DNA of 64,000 nt from Microvelia longipes (lineage: Eukaryota; Arthropoda; Insecta; Hemiptera; Veliidae), in assembly GCA_018340805.1 (NCBI GenBank), contig JACMZG010001913.1, positions 41,385,694 through 41,449,693 on the forward strand, in the 5' to 3' direction. The notes under the pieces were generated by a model. It had not been told where the DNA came from. It saw nothing but the letters and a program-made list of their open reading frames with translations, and did not search any database. A program made the translations under genes and the position numbers. Shown here piece after piece: positions 50,083 through 60,942 of this stretch. How positions within the stretch are numbered: position 1 is the stretch's first letter; every line of letters starts with the position of its first letter.

Positions 50083-50453
50083 CCCCTACTCCTCCTAATT
50101 TGCTCCAACGAACATTCTTGACATCAATTTTTTTTAAGTGTTTTCCAGCTGTAATTTAAAAAAGAAGACATGTGTTCCATGGAAAATGGTCATAACTGTA
50201 AGATTTTGCATAAAAATGTGTTTATATTAAAATTTTCTTTTTGCTTCATCGAAACATTTTTGACAAACACGCCACCTACTTCTAAAAATTGTAAAAGCCA
50301 TACTTCCATTATTAAAACACGGGCAAGCATCTCGGCTCTTGGGTCGTCAGCCTACCTTACTAGAGTACATGCTAAACGCATAACATTCATGATTGATGTT
50401 TAGTCTATCTAAATTGTAAAAGTCAAACAAAAAAAATTTAAACTTACTCTTAT
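50083..50453. other. Upstream flank, nothing recognised
   Basis: A 77-codon plus-strand frame (50,170-50,403) has no recognisable domain. The stretch is probably 5' flank of the serpin. Confidence 0.45.
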
Positions 50454-50874
50454 CATAGAGATATTATCACTAGAGGGGCCCTACTGGTTAAATTTTGAAA
50501 CATCGAAAAAGTAACCTGACTACCTTCCCTAAAAATATAATCAAATAATCAGTACAAAATTACAATAACTTATATAGAGGAATGTTAGATATACAAATCA
50601 AAACACAAACTATGTGCGAGCAAGCCGAAAAACAATAGATTTATTAAACCCAAACTTACACTTAAAGGAGGTTTAATTGAGGTTACACAGAGTACTGAGA
50701 GCCCAATACGATGTTTCAGGCCTTTTAAAGTGTTGAGACAGGCTATGCATTCTCTGTACTCTTATGGACTATGTCTCTTGTGACTCTTATGGGACTATGG
50801 AAGGTGTTCAGTTTACTTTTTCGATGTTCCGAAATTCAACAGATAAGGGTTCTCTAGTAATAAATATCTCTATG
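50454..50874. mobile_element. hAT-like MITE family 1, rearranged fold-back copy
   Basis: The left half runs from CATAGAGATATTATCACTAG to about 50,762. It is followed by an inverted end segment that finishes ctctagtaataaatatctctatg. The element therefore contains sequence of both orientations and could fold back on itself. There is no coding capacity. Confidence 0.7.
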
Positions 50875-51339
50875 CCCATAAAGAAAATTTATTAAATATT
50901 ACGTTACACTAAAAATTAATTGTAATAATTTAAATAGTCACGATAATTAAAATATAAAATTGATTATTTTAATTTAACAAATCTTTTTGTGTATTGATGT
51001 ATTTATATATTCAATTTAAGATGGAGGTTACTAGCTCGAGGTATAAACGGACAAATTTCTATAAAAAAAATCATTATTTCAAAAATAATATTTAATAAAA
51101 AAAAATAAAAAGTATTATTTATTTTATGTTTTAAGATAATTTAGAAAATTTTAATAAAATACATTCGCATTAATCAAATTAGATGATCCATATTTTTTTA
51201 GTTTTGGTCTAATATTTAAAGATATTATTAATTATGAAAATTAATTGTAAAAATATATTACTAAATAATATTCAATAATTTTATCATAAATAAATAGATA
51301 TTTCATAATTATTTGTTACGTAATTCCAAGATGGCGGAG

Positions 51340-51420
51340 GCCACGTAGATATAAAAGGAGGGGCAGGGTCGATCTCGTCAGTCGGCCTTCAGCCTTCATG
51401 CGGAACGGAATGTCCGATGA
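51340..51420 (+). promoter_or_regulatory. TATA/Inr core promoter
   Basis: TATAAAAG begins at 51,350, and the insect initiator TCAGTC has its A at 51,380, giving the classic 30-base spacing. Upstream lies AAGATGGCGG, a YY1/Pho-like core. This short GC-rich block stands out in AT-rich DNA. No coding exon is recognisable downstream before the MITE at 51.9 kb. It could be the LTR promoter of a retroelement or the start of a gene whose exons lie elsewhere. Confidence 0.6.
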
Positions 51421-51884
51421 AGTGAAAGTAAAGTCTGAATATTTTATTATTCGTTTTAATCTATATAATTTTAAATTAATTATAACTACAATTTCTAGTT
51501 AATACTAAAATTAATAATAATAATAAATACATAACAATTAATACATCTATTAATACTAGTTATAGATCGTAATATGAGTTGGATATATTTTACTTTCTTT
51601 AGCCATTTTGAATATTTCTATTTTCTTTTATAATTGTTTCTATTTGCATGTTGCTATAAATTACTAATATAACTTCTTTAAATATTACGACTATTAATAC
51701 TAATATTGCTGTTAGCTCTACGTATTGGGTACTAATACTTAAACTTATTACTTTCTATTATTCCTGTAACCAATAACTATTGCTGTACGTAACTATTACA
51801 CCCACTATTAATATTACTATATAACTATTACTATAACCTTATACCTCTTCCCTTTATTATAATGTAACTATTAAACTACGATCA

Positions 51885-52476
51885 TGGGGGGGCATAGCTA
51901 TCTCAATACATTGAGAGGCCTGAGACATCTTTTTGGGGCTCTGTGTAACCTCATTGAAACCTCCTTCAAGAGAGTAAGGTTACAATAATTACATATATTT
52001 TCGGTTTCCGCACATTGTTTGTGTTATGATTTGTATTTTTAACGTTTTTACTATATAAGTTACTGTAATTTTGTACTGATTATTTGATTATATTTATAAG
52101 AAGAGGTGGTCAGGTTTATTTTTCGATGTTTCAAAAATTCAACAAATGGGTCTCTAGTAATATATCTTTATGCCTACGATTAATTATACGTATAACCATA
52201 GAGATATTATGCTAAAGGGGCCTAATGGTTAAATTTGGAACAAATATTATATACTACCTGCGCTAAAACCATAATCAAATAATCAGTAGAAGTACGATTA
52301 AAATAGAAATCAAACCTACAAACAATGTGCGGAAAGCCTAAAACAATTGATTTATTATAACCTAAACTCACTCTTGAAGGAGGTTTCAATGAGGTTACAC
52401 AGAGACCCTGAGAGCCCCAGAACGATGTTTTAGGCATTCCAATGTATTTAGATAGGCTATATGTCCCCTCTAGTAT
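51885..52476. mobile_element. hAT-like MITE family 1, two copies in opposite orientation
   Basis: One copy spans about 51,885-52,172 (starts gggggggcatagc, ends agtaatatatctttatg). A second, inverted, spans about 52,197-52,476 (starts catagagatattatgc). The second runs directly into the (TA)n tract before the assembly gap. Both keep the conserved internal gaggttacacagag motif. Confidence 0.75.
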
Positions 52477-52477
52477 A

Positions 52478-52487
52478 TATATATATA

Positions 52488-52528
<41 letters not shown>

Positions 52529-52558
52529 TTTTTATATATATATATATATATAAATATA

Positions 52559-52649
<91 letters not shown>

Positions 52650-52677
52650 ATATAGTATATATATATATATATATAAT
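52478..52677. repeat. (TA)n microsatellite next to the assembly gap
   Basis: An interrupted TA tract that starts at the end of a family 1 MITE. The assembly breaks into Ns 60 bases later, probably because of this repeat. Confidence 0.95.
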
Positions 52678-52737
52678 ATCTTGTATTGTATACGTAATGA
52701 GGAATGTATACCCCAAAAAGGGGTTCTTAAAAAAATA

Positions 52738-53737
52738 NNNNNNNNNNNNNNNNNNNNNNNNNNNNNNNNNNNNNNNNNNNNNNNNNNNNNNNNNNNNNNN
52801 NNNNNNNNNNNNNNNNNNNNNNNNNNNNNNNNNNNNNNNNNNNNNNNNNNNNNNNNNNNNNNNNNNNNNNNNNNNNNNNNNNNNNNNNNNNNNNNNNNNN
52901 NNNNNNNNNNNNNNNNNNNNNNNNNNNNNNNNNNNNNNNNNNNNNNNNNNNNNNNNNNNNNNNNNNNNNNNNNNNNNNNNNNNNNNNNNNNNNNNNNNNN
53001 NNNNNNNNNNNNNNNNNNNNNNNNNNNNNNNNNNNNNNNNNNNNNNNNNNNNNNNNNNNNNNNNNNNNNNNNNNNNNNNNNNNNNNNNNNNNNNNNNNNN
53101 NNNNNNNNNNNNNNNNNNNNNNNNNNNNNNNNNNNNNNNNNNNNNNNNNNNNNNNNNNNNNNNNNNNNNNNNNNNNNNNNNNNNNNNNNNNNNNNNNNNN
53201 NNNNNNNNNNNNNNNNNNNNNNNNNNNNNNNNNNNNNNNNNNNNNNNNNNNNNNNNNNNNNNNNNNNNNNNNNNNNNNNNNNNNNNNNNNNNNNNNNNNN
53301 NNNNNNNNNNNNNNNNNNNNNNNNNNNNNNNNNNNNNNNNNNNNNNNNNNNNNNNNNNNNNNNNNNNNNNNNNNNNNNNNNNNNNNNNNNNNNNNNNNNN
53401 NNNNNNNNNNNNNNNNNNNNNNNNNNNNNNNNNNNNNNNNNNNNNNNNNNNNNNNNNNNNNNNNNNNNNNNNNNNNNNNNNNNNNNNNNNNNNNNNNNNN
53501 NNNNNNNNNNNNNNNNNNNNNNNNNNNNNNNNNNNNNNNNNNNNNNNNNNNNNNNNNNNNNNNNNNNNNNNNNNNNNNNNNNNNNNNNNNNNNNNNNNNN
53601 NNNNNNNNNNNNNNNNNNNNNNNNNNNNNNNNNNNNNNNNNNNNNNNNNNNNNNNNNNNNNNNNNNNNNNNNNNNNNNNNNNNNNNNNNNNNNNNNNNNN
53701 NNNNNNNNNNNNNNNNNNNNNNNNNNNNNNNNNNNNN
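52738..53737. other. Assembly gap, 1,000 N
   Basis: Exactly 1,000 Ns, which looks like a placeholder and not a measured length. All long frames that cross it are artefacts. Confidence 0.99.
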
Positions 53738-55779
53738 GGATCAGCCATTTGAGCCGAAAAAGGTTTACACAAAATGTGCACATCCATTCATATATTTCGA
53801 GAACTATGCGAGCTTCAGATGTGGTTGAGGTCTCTCTCTCTATCCAGATAACTTCTAAGCAACATGAGAAACACTTTACATCAAAACTTTTTTTTCCAAA
53901 AATTGTATGCTGTCTGCCTTGACACTGGTGGACAGCTATATAAATAAATACATGCCAAGTTACTATTTGGCACATATTTAAGAGCTATAGTATGCGTCTG
54001 ACTGAAATGTAGTATGCTAAGGTAAGTCAGAAATATAGATTAAGGGTTTCCTAGGGGCCTGTATGACAAACCTCCTAAATTGGTGTTGGTCATACAGAAA
54101 TTAGAACAAAAAAAAAAATTAATTCAGCTTAGTTTATTATAATATATAATTTTAACAATGAAAGAGTTTAAATCCTATTTAAAGTGGAATATTATCATCA
54201 TGAAGGTTGTGACTGACGCCCTTTAAGTCTTTGTCCCGATGAAACTTTATTTTCTTGAGGTGGGCATCGCTTGGCAGTTGTAGAGTCGACGAAGTCCAGA
54301 CTTCAGATAATATGCCGGAGCACCACGGAGCCCAGCTTTAACTGATGATTTTATTTTACCTGAAGTTAGGTTTAGACTTCAGATAATCCTCTTGAAAGCA
54401 GAATTTGAACATAAATTGAGTGAATGACATTGCCGTCTAACAGCAGCTCTTATGTATGCACTAAGTTTATTCAACATCTCAATGCACCTTCATCAGTTAA
54501 AATAAGCCAGCATACAANGAGCCCAGCTTTAACTGATAATCTAATTTTACCTGAAGTTAGGTTTAGACTTCAGATAATCCTCTGAAAGCAAATTTGAACA
54601 TAAATTAAGTGAATGACATTGCCATCTAACAGCAGCTCTTATGTATGCACTAAGTTTATTCAAATGGTGCAAACATCTCAATGCACCCTTCATCAGTTAA
54701 AATAAGCAACGAAGCACAGAAGTGACTTGAGAAACTTATCTCCAAATTTACTAATATTCCACACCACAAAAGCTGATATGCATACTTCTTTTATTGTAAA
54801 CAAATTACCTGTTTGTTGTTGAGTACAAATAATAACAGATTACAATTAATAGATTCAAAATTTGAACACAGATCAGTAAATAAAATTGACGTCTAACAGT
54901 AGTTATGTATGTACGAAGTTAAATTGAAAATAAATTGTGGAAAACGTGTAAATAATCCTTGAAATTAACCACAAGGGCGTACAGATTAATTAAATAATGA
55001 TAACTCGAACCAATTTTCAATAATAAATTAGATACTTAACTTAAAAAAAGTAAGCAATCTTTTTAAAACACAGTTTTACACCCAACTTTTAACACTTGTA
55101 ACTTTAATAATACGAACGTAAAACTTAAACTTGATGACTCATTGTGAGCGTACATCATTCTAGATCACAAATATGAGCATCTTCAGTAAATAAACTAACA
55201 AAATAATTAGAAAAACTAACAGAAGACAAAACCACTTCATAAGCTCCCATGTAATAAATGGTTTTTTTGTTTGCCAAGCTCTCTTTTGCCTTCAAATGTC
55301 CGAAAAAACCACAACAACACGATAAAAGACATAATTAAACACTATATTTGACATAAAACTTTGTTATAATAAGTATAAAAATAAAACCATTTAATTTTAA
55401 TCTCTTTCCTATAAATAAAACTAACGACTAACATTTAAATCATAAAGGCAATGGAAACTGAGAAGCCAAATGAGGTGTCAATAGAGAACTCAAACTCAAA
55501 AAATCCTTTATTGCCAAAAATGAAATAAATAAAATTTTCAATCATTAATTATACATATTAGACAAAAAAAAATATACATATATATAAATAAATTTACAAT
55601 TAAAATCGATACTGTTGTAAAAGGTTTGAAGGGCAATCCCACAAGTAAAAACTGTGTGTGGGGGATCACTAAAGAATAAGTATAAGTATCGGGAGGAAAC
55701 AGTAACAATTAATAAAAGAAAAATACAGAAGTTAAAAAATTAAAATAAAAAGAAACTAAAGAATAAATTAAAAATAATA
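53738..55779. other. Gap-adjacent AT-rich DNA
   Basis: It contains the N-joined duplication. At 55.49-55.56 kb the minus strand reads tttttggcaataaaggatttttt, resembling a LINE 3' end. A minus-strand frame at 53.74-53.97 kb has no recognised domain. Confidence 0.5.
54325..54707. repeat. Tandem duplication of about 190 bp joined at a single N
   Basis: gagcccagctttaactgat through catcagttaaaataagc occurs at 54,327-54,510 and again from 54,519. A single N at 54,518 sits at the junction. The copies differ by small indels. It may be a real duplication or a join of two haplotypes. Confidence 0.85.
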
Positions 55780-55816
55780 TATATATATATATATTATATA
55801 TATTATATATATTATA

Positions 55817-55852
<36 letters not shown>
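55780..55852. repeat. (TA)n microsatellite
   Basis: A TA run with tatatta breaks just upstream of the LINE. Confidence 0.95.
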
Positions 55853-55854
<2 letters not shown>

Positions 55855-56052
55855 CATAAGATCAATAGAGACAAAAAAAAGAAATTATAATGTATTAGAC
55901 TAATAAAATTATAAATAAAAAGGAGTTTTGTTTCGGGAGTGACAGCGATAAAAGGCAAAACAGCTAAAGAAAATTATTCCTACAGAAAACAAGGCAAAGA
56001 AGGATTGAATTAGTACAAGTTAGTCTTAACTGAGTGAACAGACGAGGTGAGT

Positions 56053-57433
56053 ATGACTAGCGATAAGCCTCCAGACCCCGGAGGTCCGGGGGCTCAGGTA
56101 CCTCAAATGAAAATAATTTGATTGATTTTGACATGATCTGTCAAAATGAACGTAACTTAAGGGTAAAAGAGAGGACGTAGTAGCTTACAGAATGTGATTC
56201 CCGCAGCCCAAGGGCTAATCTTACGTATCTAGTCGTAAAGAGAGCTGATGGATCGTCCTTCAGTACTGTTTCGCCCTTTCTTATTGATAAGCTTATTGTT
56301 AACTCCTGTGGTTCGGTCAAAAACGCTAAAAAGTTAAAAGACGGTAGCTTACTGGTTCAGACATTTTCTACTGAACAGGGGGAAAAGTTGTTCAGAAATT
56401 TCCTCGGAACATTCATTTACCTCTTACAGTTGAAGCGCACAAAAAACCTTGAACTCAGTACGTGGAGTTATTACTTGCTCAGACTTAGATTTGGTATCAC
56501 TTGATGAAATCAAAGAGAACTCTAGGTTCCAAGGTGTGACAGATCTTTATAGAATAACAACTAAACGGAATGGTAACATTATTAAAACTAACTCTTACGT
56601 TCTCACAATGGCATTGGCAAAACTCCCAGAAAAAGTTAAGATCGGATACTATTCGGTAGCTCTCAGACCGTATGTACCTCTACCAACTAGGTGTAGGAAA
56701 TGCCTTAAATTCAATCATGTAGAAGTTAACTGCCCTAAAGAAACATACACTTGCCCGGAATGTTCCGAAACCAAGCACGAAACGGAAGTATGCCCAAATC
56801 CTAAAAAAATGTGTCAACTGTGGAGCTGCCCACTCTACTTTTGATAGAGCATGTCCACGATGGATTTTAGAAAAGAAAGTGACAGAAACGAAAGTGGTAG
56901 AACAAATATCATACTTGGAAGCCAAACGTAAGGTAATTACTACGCAAGTAAATCAGGCCCAATCGTATGCTAGCCACGCACTACCTAAACCAAAAGTAAC
57001 TATCGATATGGCGATCCAATGTGATTTACCACCTCTAAAATCTTCATCCGTAACAACAGCCCCATCAAAGTCGATAAGCAAACAAAGAGAAGCAAAAGAA
57101 AAAAAACATCAGGAAAAACAAAAGGCAGAAGTACAACAGAAAGAACATAAAAAAGCCCATGAAAAAAGCAGCAACGTTACCACTAAGTCAAAAGAACAAA
57201 AAGAAAAGCAACCCCAAAAGGGAGTTATAGAATATTTAAAAGATCCTGAGAAATTTCTCAACACCCAAGAAGAAAGACGGATGATGTGGGCTGATGAGTG
57301 GAATGTGTCCTCTTCAGATGATGCTGAAAATGATAGAAAAAGTGACAGTGCTTTTTCCAGAACGAGTTCAACTTCAAGTAAGGAAGAAAAGAAGAAACGA
57401 AGAAGACGTACTAATAACTCCTTAAAGACTTAA
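56053..57433 (+). pseudogene. LINE ORF1 (gag-like) with three CCHC zinc knuckles, frameshifted
   Basis: The likely start is ATG at 56,053 (MTSDKPPDPGGPG), after which the frame closes within 23 codons. The long middle frame (56,449-56,844) has two knuckles: C-R-K-C-L-K-F-N-H-V-E-V-N-C, then C-P-E-C-S-E-T-K-H-E-T-E-V-C. A third, C-V-N-C-G-A-A-H-S-T-F-D-R-A-C, is in the next frame. That places one shift in the A7 run near 56,805. The tail (to 57,433) is Lys/Glu-rich and hydrophilic (KEKKHQEKQKAEVQQKEHKK) and ends KKKRRRRTNN. In this family ORF1 binds the RNA. The break at a homopolymer could be decay or an assembly indel. Confidence 0.85.
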
Positions 57434-57903
57434 ATAATTAATTTATTAATTATTAAAGACTTAAATAATTAATTTTTTAATTATTTAAAGACTTAAATGA
57501 TTGATTTAATTATTTAAGTGGTGAGCTAGCCATATTTTACCTTTATTACCTATCTTTATATTATACCAATCCAATATATTACCTATATCATCAATTTATC
57601 TGTAATCTATATTTTCTATTTCTAACTAATTTATAATACCCAATACAGTAAAAAACACTAAATTAAATTAAATTAGTATACACTAACTAAATTACTAAAC
57701 CTAAATTTACCATTTCTAATCAATTTATATTACTCAATACAATATAACACATTTAATTAACTTAATACACATTAACTAAATTACTAAATATATATTAAAA
57801 TAATCAATAATAAACAAAACAATATTAAAATAAATAAAGCTTTTTATTAATATATTAAATAAATACAATAAATACAAAAATATTCAATAAATACAAAAAT
57901 AAA
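57434..57903 (+). other. LINE inter-ORF spacer with a short tandem repeat
   Basis: AT-rich, with three imperfect copies of aaagacttaaataattaatt at its start (57,425-57,500). No coding potential is visible between ORF1 and ORF2. Confidence 0.7.
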
Positions 57904-58745
57904 ATGTATAATAGTATGAGAATATGTTCTTGGAACTGTAAAGGCGTAAGAAGCCGAAGAGAAGATCTGAGAGTACTAATAGAAGAAACAAAACCTTCTG
58001 TAATAATGCTTCAGGAGACTCACCTACCAGATAATAGTCCGCTTAATATACCAGGTTACAAGACTTACCGGAACAATCCTGTCTGCGGTACTTGGAAAGG
58101 AGGGTTAGCTATTTTAGTTTCTAAGCACCTACCGAGTCAAGAAGTTAACATTACAACACATCTTCAAGCCATGGCTTGCCGAGTTGGATCCGCGTATCCA
58201 ATAACAGTTTGTAACTTGTATTTATCAAATGAAGACAATATTACGACACCCCAATTAAAAAATTTACTTCAACAACTGCCAGGCCCCCAAGTCATAGCTG
58301 GTGACTTCAACGCCCATAACCTAATGTGGGGGTCGTCTAAAACAGATAACCGAGGGAAATAATAGAAACGTTTATAGACGAGGAACATTTATTCATCTAC
58401 AATGAAAACCAAAGCACATATTTAGATTCAAGAACAGGAAAATATGACGCTTTAGACATAGTACTTAGCTCTAAGTCAATCGTAAGAAAAGCGGAATTCA
58501 AAGTGGCTCCTTACCTATATGGTAGCGACCACTTTCCACTCTACCTCACTATTTTGCCAGAAGAACCGCAAACTCAACAACTACACCCTAATTGGTCATT
58601 CAAAAAAGCTGATTGGGAACTGTTCAAAAAAACTTTGAGTCAGTATCAACCGTGCAAAGATGAAAAAGATGTCATTGAAATGTTAAACTCTATATCATCC
58701 TCAATTTTGAACGCTGCTGAGGTGCTATTCCTCGCTTTCGAATAG
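57904..58745 (+). pseudogene. LINE ORF2, APE endonuclease domain, frameshifted
   Basis: It opens M-R-I-C-S-W-N-C-K-G-V-R-S, the first APE motif (W-N-x-x-G). Next come L-Q-E-T-H-L with the metal-binding Glu, then GDFNAHNLMWGS, the catalytic D-x-N pair. After a shift at 58,355 (one A too few in gggaaata) the second frame gives Y-D-A-L-D-I-V and Y-G-S-D-H-F-P, the terminal SDH motif. The domain nicks target DNA for integration. All signature residues remain, so only the reading frame is lost. Confidence 0.88.
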
Positions 58746-60786
58746 GAAACGGAAGACCTAAAGTTCCTTGGTGGACAAGTGAGTGTAGAAGAGCACTTAG
58801 AGACAGACGTAAAGCTTGGTGGCGCTTTAATAAAAACCCTACTTCAGGAAACCTTGAACTGTTTAAGAAAGCACGATCTCAGAGTAAGAAAACGTTTATT
58901 CAAGCCAAAGGAGTCTTGGAGACAATATATATCTTCAATTAATGAAAACACAAACTCTACAGAAATATGGAGAAAGATAAAGGTGTTATGGGGAAAACGT
59001 CCAGCTTGGAAACACCAGTACTTAAAAAAAGGAACAGATGTTGTAACAGAACCGAAGCGAGTGTCAGAACTTTTAGCCCACCATTTTGCTGAGGTTAGTG
59101 CTACAACGTCTTACCCCAAAAAGTTTCAAATTATTAAGAAAGCTGCTGAGGAAAATAACATAAATTTCGAATCCGACAACAACGAATATTATAATACACG
59201 ATTTTCGCTATGGGAATTAGAAACTGCTCTTTCGACTTTAAAAAACTCATCTCCTGGTCCAGATCAAATATATATATTATGCTAAAAATTTACCCAAATT
59301 ATTTTACCAACATTTACTGAACCTTTTTAATGCAATATGGGAAAAGAATGTCTATCCTGAAAACTGGAGAGAAGCTATTCTTATCCCGATAGCTAAGCCT
59401 GGAAAGGATCCTAGTCAAGAAGGCTCTTATCGGCCAATAGCAATGACAAGTGCGGTCGGAAAACTACTTGAGAAAATGGTAAACTCAAGACTCATGTGGG
59501 TTCTTGAAACAAGAAATTTACTGTCACCTCGTCAAATTGGTTTCAGGAAAAATCAATCTACGCATGACCACCTTGTAGCTTTAGATACATATGTCAAAAA
59601 TGGTTTTGCTCGGGGACAAGTAACTTTAGGGGTATTTTTTGATTGTGAGAAGGCTTATGATCATACATGGAAGTACCAAATTTTAAAACAACTAAAGGAC
59701 TTTGGATTCAAAGGAAACATGGCAAAATTCATACAAAATTTTCTATCTAAACGTACTTTTAGAGTTAGAGTTGGAGGCGATTTCTCAGAACTACATGAAC
59801 AGCAAAACGGTGTGCTCAAGGTGCAGTTTTAAGTGTCACACTCTTCCTCTTGGCAGTTCACAGTGCTGCTAAAGAGATGCCTTCTTGTGTTGAGACTCTC
59901 TATTTTGTGGATGATTTTACAGTGCTATTTCGCTCTAAAAAGCTTAATGACGCTACAAAAGTTATCCAGAGGTGTATAAATAAATTACATAAATGGGCGA
60001 ATAAAACGGGTTTAAACTTCTCTCCATCAAAACCAAAGCAATTGTTTTTGCAAGAAGGAAAAAAAGGAGGTTCCAAGGCTTGTTCTAGCTGGTCAGCAAA
60101 TACCTACTGTCAACCACGTTAAATATCTTGGTCTATTACTGGATGAAAAACTTAATTGGGAACGTCACATAGAAGATTTGAAAGCACGATGTACTCGGGA
60201 TTTAAAGCTCTTGAATATCATCAAAGCTCAAAAGTGGGGAGCTGACAGAAAGACACTGCTACGGCTTTACAGACGAACAATACGATCAAAAATTGACTAC
60301 GGTGCCATCGTTTATAGCTCAGCGAAGGAAATGATTTTGCGGCGCTTGGATCCTGTTCACAATTCAGGAATCAGGATCGCTACGGGCGCATTTAAGACCA
60401 GCCCTGTAGCAAGCCTTCTTGTTGAGGCAAACGAGCCTCCTCTTTATCTACGCCGTCACTATTTAGTTTTAAAATACGTTTTTCGCAAGACCCAATTTCC
60501 AAAACATTACGTTACAAATAAAATCGTTAGTTCGCCATACAGAAGCCAATTTGAGAGAAGGCCTAGCCTTAACAAACCATTGGGAGAGCGGTTCAGGAAC
60601 TTGAAACATTTATATCAATTGGACAATCTGCCATCACCGTCTACGGCTATTCATCACCAAGTTACGAGAATATGCCCCTGGTTGCATATAAGACCCCAGC
60701 AGTTACACTCGTATAAATCTAAATGCCAAACATATGAAATAACACATATACATAACATAATACGAAATAAATATAAACATGCGTAA
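58746..60786 (+). pseudogene. LINE ORF2, linker and reverse transcriptase, frameshifted
   Basis: Successive frames supply the parts. The linker before the RT has W-R-K-I-K-V-L-W-G-K-R. RT block 1 is N-S-S-P-G-P-D-Q-I, and another block is G-S-Y-R-P-I-A-M-T-S. Then come R-Q-I-G-F-R-K-N-Q-S-T, D-C-E-K-A-Y-D and the active site Y-F-V-D-D-F (59,901-59,918). The thumb and connection region is 60,178-60,786. At least five shifts separate these pieces (near 58.72, 58.91, 59.28, 59.82 and 60.05-60.12 kb). Catalytic Asp residues are intact. Confidence 0.9.
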
Positions 60787-60942
60787 CTTATCTACACTGA
60801 TGGATCTAAAGACAACGAACTAACAGGATTTGCATTTACAACAAGCTCAGGAGGTGAAGGTCAATTCAAGGGATGCCCTCTCAGCTCTATAACGAATATT
60901 GAGCTAGAAGCAATAAAGAAAGCTATCATGTATGCAATAGAT
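60787..60942 (+). pseudogene. LINE RNase H domain, first part
   Basis: Y-T-D-G-S-K-D-N-E-L-T-G-F-A is the opening RNase H strand with its catalytic Asp. N-I-E-L-E-A-I-K-K-A-I carries the catalytic Glu. The frame stops where the 2.56 kb insertion begins and resumes at 63,507. Confidence 0.88.

Noticed and set aside
52442..53975. Four open frames of 413-444 codons
   Set aside because: They are made of the 1,000 Ns and the neighbouring TA repeat.
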